A stretch of DNA of 13,118 bases from Flavobacteriaceae bacterium (GTDB lineage: Bacteria; Bacteroidota; Bacteroidia; Flavobacteriales; Flavobacteriaceae). How positions within the stretch are numbered: the stretch's first letter is position 1; each line of letters opens with the position of its first letter. Positions 7,418-13,118 of the stretch are shown one piece after another. The stretch covers positions 1 to 13,118 of the forward strand of contig JALRDC010000114.1 of the NCBI GenBank assembly GCA_023262245.1, given 5' to 3'. Both the position numbers and the translations under genes were made by a program. The notes beneath the pieces were generated by a model that was not told where the DNA came from, did no database searches, and saw only the letters and a list, made by a program, of their open reading frames with translations.

Positions 7418-8193
7418 GCCTCTTTCTAATTCTTTTTAATTCTTGTGGAAGCACTCGAAAAGTTGTTGTTCAGAACAATCATGAAGAGAAACCAAACCAA
7501 AAGGTTGTTACTGCATCTCAAGAAGAAGAACCTGTTGTAAAAAGCTTAACAAACTCAGAAAAAATTGAGCTTTATATCGAAAAGTTTGGTCCTATTGCAC
7601 GAAAAGAAATGCAAGCTTATGGAATCCCAGCGAGCATCACTTTAGCTCAAGGAATACTCGAATCTGGAATGGGATACGGCAGACTAGCAACTGAGGCAAA
7701 CAACCACTTTGGTATTAAATGTCATAACGGTTGGACGGGAAAAAGAATTTATCACGACGATGATAGAAAAGGGGAATGTTTTCGAGTGTATAAAAATCCA
7801 GAAACGTCCTATAGAGATCATTCCCTCTTTTTAAAGAGTCGCTCTCGTTATGACTTTCTATTTGATATCAGAACAAGTCACTATAAAGCATGGGCCAAAG
7901 GACTTAAAAAAGCAGGTTATGCTACCGATCCCAAATATCCTGATAAACTTATCAGCTTAATCGAACGATTTGATCTAACACGCTATGACGATAAAAAAAT
8001 GAAAAACTACGTGGCACTAAAAGATATGAGCATACCAAAATCTTCTCAGATACATGTGGTGTCAAAAGGAGATACACTTTATTCGGTTTCTAAAAAATAC
8101 AATGTTTCTTTAGAGCGATTGGTGCAGCTTAATAAAATAAAAGACCAAACAATTTATCTAGGACAGGAATTAATAATTCCTTCAAAACCCTAA
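7294..8193 (+). CDS. GH73 glucosaminidase lipoprotein with LysM domain
   Basis: A peptidoglycan hydrolase expected to cut glycan strands at the cell envelope. The frame encodes a lipoprotein signal peptide (about 37-51, lipobox FNSC, lipidated Cys51), a spacer rich in charged residues, a glucosaminidase domain (about 88-228) with the likely catalytic Glu123 in ILESGMG, NHFGIKC (137-143) and YRDHS (173-177), and a C-terminal LysM peptidoglycan-binding repeat (253-296). The start is uncertain. The only standard start codons in frame are ATGs at 7294 and 7300, which overlap the PLP gene by about 120 bases and put about 35 extra residues before the signal peptide. ATG at 7398 is out of frame but would give MKGLILS directly if C7401 were absent. 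hemL follows after four bases. Confidence 0.85.
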   Translation: MEMGKANFNYSHWGITRYSRNESSASKKEFTPFNLCKGLILSLFLILFNSCGSTRKVVVQNNHEEKPNQKVVTASQEEEPVVKSLTNSEKIELYIEKFGPIARKEMQAYGIPASITLAQGILESGMGYGRLATEANNHFGIKCHNGWTGKRIYHDDDRKGECFRVYKNPETSYRDHSLFLKSRSRYDFLFDIRTSHYKAWAKGLKKAGYATDPKYPDKLISLIERFDLTRYDDKKMKNYVALKDMSIPKSSQIHVVSKGDTLYSVSKKYNVSLERLVQLNKIKDQTIYLGQELIIPSKP

Positions 8194-8197
8194 CCCT

Positions 8198-9484
8198 ATG
8201 AGATACCAAAGAAGTAGTGAACTCTTTAAAGCAGCTCAAGAAGTCATCCCCGGAGGGGTAAATTCTCCTGTAAGGGCTTTCAAATCTGTAGGAGGAACTC
8301 CCATTTTTGTCGAAAAGGCTAAAGGAGCCTATCTGTATGATGCGGATGGAAACTCTTTTATTGATTACATAGCGAGTTGGGGACCCATGATTTTGGGTCA
8401 CGCTTTCGCTCCAGTAATTGAAGCAGTAAAATCTAGAGCAGAACTTGGGACTTCCTTCGGGATGCCAACAGCTCTGGAAACTGAAATAGCAACACTTGCC
8501 CTTGACATGGTTCCCAATATGGAAAAAATTCGCTTTGTAAATTCTGGAACGGAAGCCTGTATGAGTGCCATTCGACTAGCTCGCGGAGCCACTAAAAGGG
8601 AAAAAATCATAAAGTTCAAAGGCTGTTATCACGGCCATTCGGATGCTTTTCTTATTCAAGCAGGAAGTGGTGCCATGACCTTTGGTAGTCCCAGTAGTCC
8701 CGGAGTTACAGCGGGTACAGCAAAAGACACCCTATTAGCAGCCTATAATAAACTAGAGGAAGTGAAAGCGTTATTTCATGAATATCCAGATGAAATTGCT
8801 GCAATAATTATTGAACCCGTAGCAGGAAATATGGGCTGTATTCCACCAGCCGAAGGATTTCTAGAAGGGTTGCGGTCGTTGTGTGATCAACATCAAAGCT
8901 TGCTTATTTTTGATGAGGTCATGACAGGATTTCGTTTGGCAAAAGGAGGTGCGCAAGAGCTCTTAGGAATACGCGCAGACATAGTTACTTTTGGTAAAGT
9001 AATAGGAGGAGGATTGCCTGTAGGTGCGTTTGCTGCAAAAAGAAGTATTATGAAGCATTTAGCTCCAGAAGGACCAGTATATCAAGCGGGAACACTTAGT
9101 GGAAATCCTCTAGCAATGGCTGCCGGATTGGCAATGCTCCAAGCTTTAAACGGGGATCAAAAGATCTACGACCGACTTGAAGCAAAGACAGAGCGAATAG
9201 AAATAGGTTTTAGGGAAGTGCTTGAAGGGCGTGATATACCTTTTCAAATCAATCGTTTAGGATCCATGATTTCTTTACATTTTACTGAACATGCCGTGGT
9301 TGATTTTGAAACTGCAGCCTTTGGTAATAACCCACGTTTCAATTCCTATTTCCACGGAATGTTAAATGAGGGAATTTACTTACCCCCTAGCGCATTTGAA
9401 AGCTATTTTTTAAATGATGCCTTATCCTACGAAGATATTGACAAAACCATAGGTGCTTTCGAAAAGGTTGCAGCAAATCTCTAG
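8198..9484 (+). CDS. hemL: Glutamate-1-semialdehyde 2,1-aminomutase
   Basis: Converts glutamate-1-semialdehyde to 5-aminolevulinate, the last step of the C5 route from glutamyl-tRNA to the heme precursor. The 428-residue product is a class III aminotransferase-fold PLP enzyme of normal length. The opening NSPVRAF (22-28) is a HemL hallmark. SGT (117-119), the YHGH motif (144-147), D239 in FDEVMTG and the Schiff-base K267 in FGKVIGGGLPVGAF are all present, as is the AGTLSGNP loop (297-304). It begins four bases after the glucosaminidase stop without a Shine-Dalgarno sequence, and is the last gene of its operon, followed by a hairpin terminator. No other heme-pathway gene is in the window. Confidence 0.97.
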   Translation: MRYQRSSELFKAAQEVIPGGVNSPVRAFKSVGGTPIFVEKAKGAYLYDADGNSFIDYIASWGPMILGHAFAPVIEAVKSRAELGTSFGMPTALETEIATLALDMVPNMEKIRFVNSGTEACMSAIRLARGATKREKIIKFKGCYHGHSDAFLIQAGSGAMTFGSPSSPGVTAGTAKDTLLAAYNKLEEVKALFHEYPDEIAAIIIEPVAGNMGCIPPAEGFLEGLRSLCDQHQSLLIFDEVMTGFRLAKGGAQELLGIRADIVTFGKVIGGGLPVGAFAAKRSIMKHLAPEGPVYQAGTLSGNPLAMAAGLAMLQALNGDQKIYDRLEAKTERIEIGFREVLEGRDIPFQINRLGSMISLHFTEHAVVDFETAAFGNNPRFNSYFHGMLNEGIYLPPSAFESYFLNDALSYEDIDKTIGAFEKVAANL

Positions 9485-9524
9485 TTTTTTTGAGAAGAAT
9501 CACGTTCAACCTAATGTTAAATAA

Positions 9525-9555
9525 GAAAGCGCCCTAAATAAGAGCGCTTTTATTG
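9525..9555 (+). terminator. Hairpin terminator after hemL
   Basis: AAAGCGC (9526-9532) and GCGCTTT (9544-9550) form a perfect 7-bp stem around an 11-base loop, followed by a U-rich tract (TATT after the TTTT of the arm). It sits 41 bases after the hemL stop. Read in reverse it also has a U-rich flank, so it may stop the convergent Spy-like transcript too. The remainder of 9485-9602 shows nothing else. Confidence 0.7.
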
Positions 9556-9602
9556 TATGCTCAAAAAACCTAGAACCCAGATCCAAGTCTTTTAAAACTT
9601 TA

Positions 9603-10046
9603 TTAGTGATCTTTGTGTAAACGTAAGTGTTTGGACTCCTGAGGTTTTTTGTCTTTTCTAGATGCCATTAAACTCTGATCTTGAAGTCTTTTGTGCATCA
9701 TTTTTTTCCATTGGCCATATTGATTTTCATTAAGAACGGTTTTCATTTCTTTTTGAAAAGCTAAACGAGCTTCCATTCGATTCATTTGCATTTGGTATCG
9801 CTTTTCAGAATTGAGATCGCTGGAATTTTCTAATTTTTCTGACCTTTCTAGTCTTTGCGTCTGATGCTTTTTTAAGACTTCTTTTAAAGAGGCCATTTGA
9901 CCATCCTCTAGATCTAAAGCCAGTTGTAGTTTTTTTGCATGAAGGTTGATCTTTTGTTCTGGGGTAAGTAATTGCTTGTGCTTTGGAGCCTGGGCCACAC
10001 AAAGAAACGAAAGGGCAAAAGCAAAAAGGAAGTACATTGTTTTCAT
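9603..10046 (-). CDS. Secreted Spy/CpxP-like LTxxQ protein
   Basis: A 147-residue periplasmic protein. Residues 1-20 form a signal peptide ending AQA, a standard signal peptidase I site. The mature part is almost entirely helical and rich in Lys, Gln and Met, with two LTxxQ-type motifs: LTPEQ (27-31) and LNENQ (105-109). This pattern is that of the Spy/CpxP group of periplasmic chaperone or stress proteins, but similarity beyond the motifs cannot be judged by eye. The C-terminus is strongly basic and His-rich (KHLRLHKDH), which might bind metal. It lies 61 bases downstream of lysS on the same strand, with no TAnnTTTG element in the gap, so co-transcription with lysS or an unseen promoter is possible. 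Confidence 0.75.
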   Translation of the reverse strand: MKTMYFLFAFALSFLCVAQAPKHKQLLTPEQKINLHAKKLQLALDLEDGQMASLKEVLKKHQTQRLERSEKLENSSDLNSEKRYQMQMNRMEARLAFQKEMKTVLNENQYGQWKKMMHKRLQDQSLMASRKDKKPQESKHLRLHKDH

Positions 10047-10076
10047 AGGTTGTAAGTTTTGTTTTCCTTTTGATGT

Positions 10077-10097
10077 TTAAACCCTAAAGAGGTTTAA
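10077..10097 (-). terminator. Weak hairpin after lysS
   Basis: TTAAACC (10077-10083) and GGTTTAA (10091-10097) form a 7-bp stem with a 7-base loop, 10 bases after the lysS stop. No U tract follows on the minus strand, so it may be an mRNA-processing or stabilising hairpin, or a partial terminator, rather than a strong intrinsic terminator. Confidence 0.35.
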
Positions 10098-10107
10098 TCT
10101 TGAGTCA

Positions 10108-11802
10108 CTAATTTAACAATTCGATAAATAATCCGTCATCGTTTTTGACTACTTGAACAATTTTTTTCTGTCCTAAACCTTTAATAGCAGTATCCCATTT
10201 TTTATTACTCAAACCAGCACTTTCTTTGATTTCATTTAATAGGGCAGGGGTATTTTGTTTGATTAGTTGTAACACGCTTTTCTCTTCCTCAGACAAAGGG
10301 ATTGTTTTCTGTTCAGGTTTCATTTGAGGAAAAAATAAAACTTCTTGTATGGAGCTATTATTGGTCATCAGCATCACCAAGCGATCAATTCCAATCCCAA
10401 TCCCAGAAGTGGGAGGCATCCCATATTCTAGGGCACGTAAAAAGTCTTGATCGATAAACATGGCTTCGTCATCTCCCTTTTCGCTCAATGCCAGTTGGGC
10501 CTCAAAACGCTCACGTTGGTCTATGGGGTCATTCAACTCAGAATAAGCATTCGCTAACTCTTTTCCATTAACCATAAGCTCAAAGCGTTCAGTCAATTTT
10601 TTATTGTCACGATGCTCTTTTGTTAATGGACTCATAGATTTTGGATAGTCGGTAATGAAGGTGGGCTGGATGTAATGATGCTCGCATTTTTCCCCAAAAA
10701 TCTCGTCAATAAGCTTTCCTTCACCCATAGTGTCGTCTACTTCAATCCCAAGATTTTTAGCTGTTTTTCTGAGCTCTTCTTCATCCATTTGAGAAATGTC
10801 AATTCCCGTATGTGTTTTAATGGCTTCTAATATGGGGACTCTTGGGTAGGGTGCTTTAAAGTCTATGAAATGATCCCCAACTTCTACCTGGGTTTTTTTG
10901 TGAACTTCAACGGCAATACGTTCTAGAAGAGTTTCCGTTGTCTCCATCATCCAGAAGTAATCTTTGTAAGCTACATATAACTCCATTACCGTAAATTCCG
11001 GATTGTGGGTTCGGTCCATACCTTCGTTTCTAAAGTCTTTAGCGAATTCAAAAACTCCTTCAAAGCCACCTACAATCAATCGTTTTAAATACAATTCATT
11101 GGCAATCCGCAAATAGAGTTTAGTATTTAGCGCATTGTGATGGGTAACAAAAGGCCTTGCTGCTGCTCCTCCAGGGATGGGTTGTAAGATGGGCGTTTCT
11201 ACTTCTAAATATCCTTTTTCGGTTAAAAAGTCTCGAATGGTAGTCGTAATTTTTGAGCGTTGCAAAAAAGTCTTTTTTACCTGTGGGTTAACAATCAGAT
11301 CAACATAACGTTGTCGGTATCGCAATTCTGGATCGTTAAAAGCATCGTATTGATTTCCTTCTGCATCAGTTTTGGGAAGGGGAAGGGGACGTAGGGATTT
11401 GTTTAAAACCGTAAAGTTTGAAACTTTTACTGTTTGTTGTCCTACTTGAGTTGTAAAAAGTGTGCCCTCCAGACCAATTACATCTCCTATGTCTAATAAT
11501 TTCTTGTAAACCTCATTGTAGTGACTTTTATCTTCGCCGGGACAAATCTCATCGCGATTAAAATAAAGTTGTATTCTACCACTGCTGTCAAGCAATTCAG
11601 CAAAACTGGCACTTCCTTGGATTCTGCGAGACATCAATCGCCCTGCAAGAATTACTTTTTTACCTTCCTGATAGTTGTCTGGGAGATCTTTAGCATAAAA
11701 GTCTACTTGAAACTGTGCAGCGGGATAGGGGTTGATTCCTAACTTCTTGAGTCCTTCCAGTTTTTCCCTACGAATGAGTTCTTGCTCGGAGAGCCTTGCC
11801 AT
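10108..11802 (-). CDS. lysS: Lysyl-tRNA synthetase, class II, with C-terminal extension
   Basis: Charges tRNA-Lys with lysine. The N-terminal OB-fold anticodon-binding domain spans about 50-133. The class II core has motif 2 (FRNEGMD...PEF, from 257) and motif 3 (GIGIGIDRLVML, 467-478), both intact. The protein is 564 residues against about 505 in E. coli. The excess is mostly a C-terminal tail (about 498-564), helix-rich with a segment (EIKESAGLSNKKWDTAIKGL) that looks like a winged-helix DNA/RNA-binding fold. Similar tails occur in flavobacterial LysRS to my knowledge; the role is unknown. The gene diverges from the YqaE-lipB pair across 82 bases. Confidence 0.97.
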   Translation of the reverse strand: MARLSEQELIRREKLEGLKKLGINPYPAAQFQVDFYAKDLPDNYQEGKKVILAGRLMSRRIQGSASFAELLDSSGRIQLYFNRDEICPGEDKSHYNEVYKKLLDIGDVIGLEGTLFTTQVGQQTVKVSNFTVLNKSLRPLPLPKTDAEGNQYDAFNDPELRYRQRYVDLIVNPQVKKTFLQRSKITTTIRDFLTEKGYLEVETPILQPIPGGAAARPFVTHHNALNTKLYLRIANELYLKRLIVGGFEGVFEFAKDFRNEGMDRTHNPEFTVMELYVAYKDYFWMMETTETLLERIAVEVHKKTQVEVGDHFIDFKAPYPRVPILEAIKTHTGIDISQMDEEELRKTAKNLGIEVDDTMGEGKLIDEIFGEKCEHHYIQPTFITDYPKSMSPLTKEHRDNKKLTERFELMVNGKELANAYSELNDPIDQRERFEAQLALSEKGDDEAMFIDQDFLRALEYGMPPTSGIGIGIDRLVMLMTNNSSIQEVLFFPQMKPEQKTIPLSEEEKSVLQLIKQNTPALLNEIKESAGLSNKKWDTAIKGLGQKKIVQVVKNDDGLFIELLN

Positions 11803-11818
11803 AAATTTATATTTAATG

Positions 11819-11826
11819 CAAAGATA
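11819..11826 (-). promoter_or_regulatory. -7 element for lysS
   Basis: On the minus strand TATCTTTG is a full TAnnTTTG match ending 16 bases from the lysS start codon. A TTG (11852-11854) lies 25 bases upstream, longer than the usual spacing. It faces a near-copy for the divergent YqaE gene at 11861-11868. Confidence 0.5.
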
Positions 11827-11860
11827 CGCAGACTAAAAAAATTTAGGGAATCAAATTTTA

Positions 11861-11868
11861 TATCTTTA
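11861..11868 (+). promoter_or_regulatory. -7 element for the YqaE-lipB unit
   Basis: TATCTTTA matches TAnnTTTG except for the last base and ends 16 bases before the YqaE start codon. No good -33 TTG is visible. With the lysS element it forms a near-perfect inverted pair (TGCAAAGATA and TATCTTTACA). Confidence 0.4.
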
Positions 11869-11884
11869 CAAAACAATTATATCC

Positions 11885-12058
11885 ATGAGTTTTTTTAGAG
11901 TTTTACTTTCGATTTTCTTTCCTCCCTTAGCCGTAATAGATCAAGGCTGTGGTTCGGTCTTGATTGTGTTTATTTTAACCCTTTGTGGATGGGTTCCTGG
12001 AGTTATTGCAGCTCTTGTCATTTTAAATAATCCTGAGCGCTGGACCCCAAATTTATAA
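11885..12058 (+). CDS. YqaE/Pmp3 family small membrane protein
   Basis: A 57-residue hydrophobic protein of the YqaE/Pmp3 family (PF01679). Two membrane segments are visible, about 3-18 and 24-47, joined by the conserved turn DQGCG (19-23). The first segment has the family's SIFFPPLAV pattern (9-17) and the second the GWVPG pattern (35-39). Yeast Pmp3 and plant RCI2 relatives affect membrane potential and tolerance to salt and cold; the bacterial role is poorly known, so only membrane location is asserted. The start ATG follows a plausible -7 element, and lipB begins four bases after its stop, indicating one transcript. Confidence 0.93.
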   Translation: MSFFRVLLSIFFPPLAVIDQGCGSVLIVFILTLCGWVPGVIAALVILNNPERWTPNL

Positions 12059-12062
12059 GTTG

Positions 12063-12773
12063 ATGATTCAAAACAAAAAAGTCCGGTTAATTGAACTTGG
12101 TTTAAAGCCGTATTTAGAAGCGCTGCAAATTCAAGAAACGTATTTTGAAGGGATAGTCAAACGCAAAAGAACCAACAGAAAAGAAGAAGTTCAAACTCCA
12201 ACAGAAAATTACCTTTTGTGGGTGGAACATCCTCCAGTCATCACTTTGGGGAAAAGCGGAAAAAATGAACACCTGCTCCTTGATGAAAATCAATTGCGCG
12301 CTAAAGGGATAGCATATTATCCTACCAACCGGGGTGGAGACATCACTTTTCACGGTCCAGGACAAATAGTTGGATATCCCATTTTAGATTTAGACAATTT
12401 TTTTACTGACATACATAAGTACCTGCGCTTTTTAGAGGAAGTAATCATTTTGACTTTAAAAAATTACGGTTTAAAAGCAGAACGTAGTTCTGGTGAGACT
12501 GGAGTTTGGTTAGATGTAGGAACCCCTTTTGCACGAAAAATTTGCGCTATGGGAGTTAAAGCCAGCCGTTGGGTAACCATGCATGGATTTGCCTTAAATG
12601 TCAATACTGACTTATCATATTTCGATTATATTGTTCCTTGTGGTATTCAGGGCAAAGCAGTGACCTCTTTAGCGAAAGAATTGGGTAAGGAAATTTCATT
12701 TACTGAAGTAAAGGAGCAATTGAAAGTACATTTCGAGCAGCTTTTTGAAGCGAAATTAGAATTGATCAACTAA
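12063..12773 (+). CDS. lipB: Octanoyl-[acyl-carrier-protein]:protein octanoyltransferase LipB
   Basis: Transfers octanoate from acyl-carrier protein to lipoyl domains of 2-oxoacid dehydrogenases and GcvH, the first step of lipoate synthesis, in the cytoplasm. The 236-residue product has the family signatures: EHPPVITLGKS (55-65), RGGDITFHGPGQ (90-101) with H97, the catalytic lysine K159 in KICAMG, and the acyl-accepting C193 in VPCGI. The ATG at 12063 is used rather than the TTG one codon upstream. It follows the YqaE gene after four bases and has no visible Shine-Dalgarno sequence. No strong terminator is found after the stop. lipA, which would insert sulfur, is not in the window. Confidence 0.96.
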   Translation: MIQNKKVRLIELGLKPYLEALQIQETYFEGIVKRKRTNRKEEVQTPTENYLLWVEHPPVITLGKSGKNEHLLLDENQLRAKGIAYYPTNRGGDITFHGPGQIVGYPILDLDNFFTDIHKYLRFLEEVIILTLKNYGLKAERSSGETGVWLDVGTPFARKICAMGVKASRWVTMHGFALNVNTDLSYFDYIVPCGIQGKAVTSLAKELGKEISFTEVKEQLKVHFEQLFEAKLELIN

Positions 12774-12783
12774 CCCAATAGAA

Positions 12784-12900
12784 CAGGAATCCTTCTTTTG
12801 ATCAGCTTATTTTATAAAATAATGACGAATGATTCTATATTAGATTTTTGATGTATTTATCTAATAAAAAGAAACATCATTATCCCTCATTAGATTCCTG
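12784..12900 (+). repeat. Nested inverted repeats downstream of lipB
   Basis: CAGGAATC (12784-12791) and GATTCCTG (12893-12900) are perfect inverse copies about 100 bases apart. Inside lie the 16-base palindrome TTATTTTATAAAATAA (12807-12822) and an 8-bp pair TATTAGAT (12838-12845) with ATCTAATA (12859-12866). A second ATTAGAT (12889-12895) could compete for the same partner. The sequence is very AT-rich, so part of this may be chance. No T tract makes any of these a clear terminator for lipB. Confidence 0.4.
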
Positions 12901-13026
12901 CAACTCATAATAGTTGGTAGTTTGGTTCTGTAGAAGATCCGCTTTGGCATAATTTGGAACTTTTTCGAGTAAGTTATAGAGTTGATAATCAGCGAGAAGG
13001 GTATTAAATAAATAAAAATAAAAAAA
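12880..13026 (-). pseudogene. Orphan open frame, possible C-terminal gene remnant
   Basis: On the minus strand the frame is open for 48 codons from a stop at 13027-13029 to TAA at 12880-12882. The last 41 residues have a protein-like composition, with amphipathic segments such as LLADYQLYNLLEKVPNYAKA and a polar end ELQESNEG. The leading codons are only Phe, Tyr and Leu from an A/T tract. There is no ATG, GTG or TTG start, and an outward promoter lies just upstream. It may be the tail of a deleted gene or chance; I do not recognise a family. Confidence 0.25.
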
Positions 13027-13041
13027 TCATTGCAAAACTTC

Positions 13042-13071
13042 TTGTAGGAAGAAAAAAGGGTTTTATATTTG
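13042..13071 (+). promoter_or_regulatory. Strong Bacteroidota promoter reading out of the window
   Basis: TTG (13042-13044), a 19-base spacer and TATATTTG (13064-13071) match the consensus TTG-N19-TAnnTTTG. Transcription would begin near 13078. The gene it serves lies beyond the window; the start codon is not reached within 40 bases of leader, which fits a stable RNA or a gene with a leader. Confidence 0.75.
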
Positions 13072-13093
13072 CATCCGCTAAAACGCTCAAAAG

Positions 13094-13108
13094 AAGGTAT
13101 TATACCTT
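13094..13108 (+). repeat. Perfect dyad in the leader of the outgoing transcript
   Basis: AAGGTAT, a central T, then ATACCTT form a perfect 15-base dyad starting about 16 bases after the predicted transcription start. It may be an operator or an RNA hairpin (AAGGT/ACCTT stem with a 5-base loop, extendable by a G-U and an A-U pair). Confidence 0.4.
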
Positions 13109-13118
13109 TTAGAAGAGT

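Noticed and set aside
7398..7439. Short frame ATG at 7398 ending at TAA 7439 as a separate leader peptide
   Set aside because: Only 13 codons inside a gene overlap; better explained as the displaced start of the glucosaminidase.
8129..8619. Minus-strand open frames opposite the glucosaminidase end and hemL
   Set aside because: Antisense shadows of well-conserved coding sequence with no supporting start context.
12807..12822. Palindrome TTATTTTATAAAATAA as the lipB terminator
   Set aside because: It contains no G or C and no T tract follows, so the stem would be too weak.

Overview
The window is a run of housekeeping genes from an AT-rich member of Bacteroidota, most likely a flavobacterium (Flavobacteriaceae). 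This rests on several signs. Many gene starts and the tRNA are preceded by the Bacteroidota -7 element TAnnTTTG, in the two best cases with a TTG about 19-20 bases upstream. Most starts lack a Shine-Dalgarno sequence. Small families typical of this group are present (DUF5522, DUF4136, a Spy-like LTxxQ protein), and LysRS carries a C-terminal extension of about 65 residues that I know from flavobacterial homologues. No mobile element, CRISPR array, phage gene or toxin-antitoxin pair was seen, and I did not find a new multi-gene system.

Left part (1-3105): an initiator tRNA-fMet on the minus strand with its own promoter and a strong terminator, then the ribosome-assembly GTPase der on the plus strand. 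Converging on der is a minus-strand pair, an M23 peptidase followed one base later by a short MerR-type regulator. Middle (3106-6480): alaS on plus, converging with a gap of one base on a DUF4136 lipoprotein. Upstream of the lipoprotein is a 51-residue DUF5522 cysteine protein.

Then a plus-strand operon (6488-9484): a D-cysteine desulfhydrase/ACC deaminase-like PLP enzyme, a GH73 glucosaminidase lipoprotein with LysM, and hemL, closed by a hairpin near 9526-9550. A minus-strand pair follows, lysS and a secreted Spy-like protein. Divergent from lysS is a plus-strand pair, a 57-residue YqaE/Pmp3 membrane protein and lipB. The last 345 bases hold AT-rich inverted repeats, an orphan reading frame that may be a gene remnant, and a near-consensus promoter reading out of the window.

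The functional themes are translation (fMet tRNA, Der, AlaRS, LysRS), cofactors (HemL for heme, LipB for lipoylation) and envelope upkeep (M23 peptidase, GH73 glucosaminidase, two lipoproteins, Spy-like protein, YqaE). The most notable anomaly is the glucosaminidase start. It has no usable start codon next to its lipoprotein signal peptide, but removing one base (C7401) would create a textbook one beginning MKGLILS. That suggests a one-base insertion or a sequence error.
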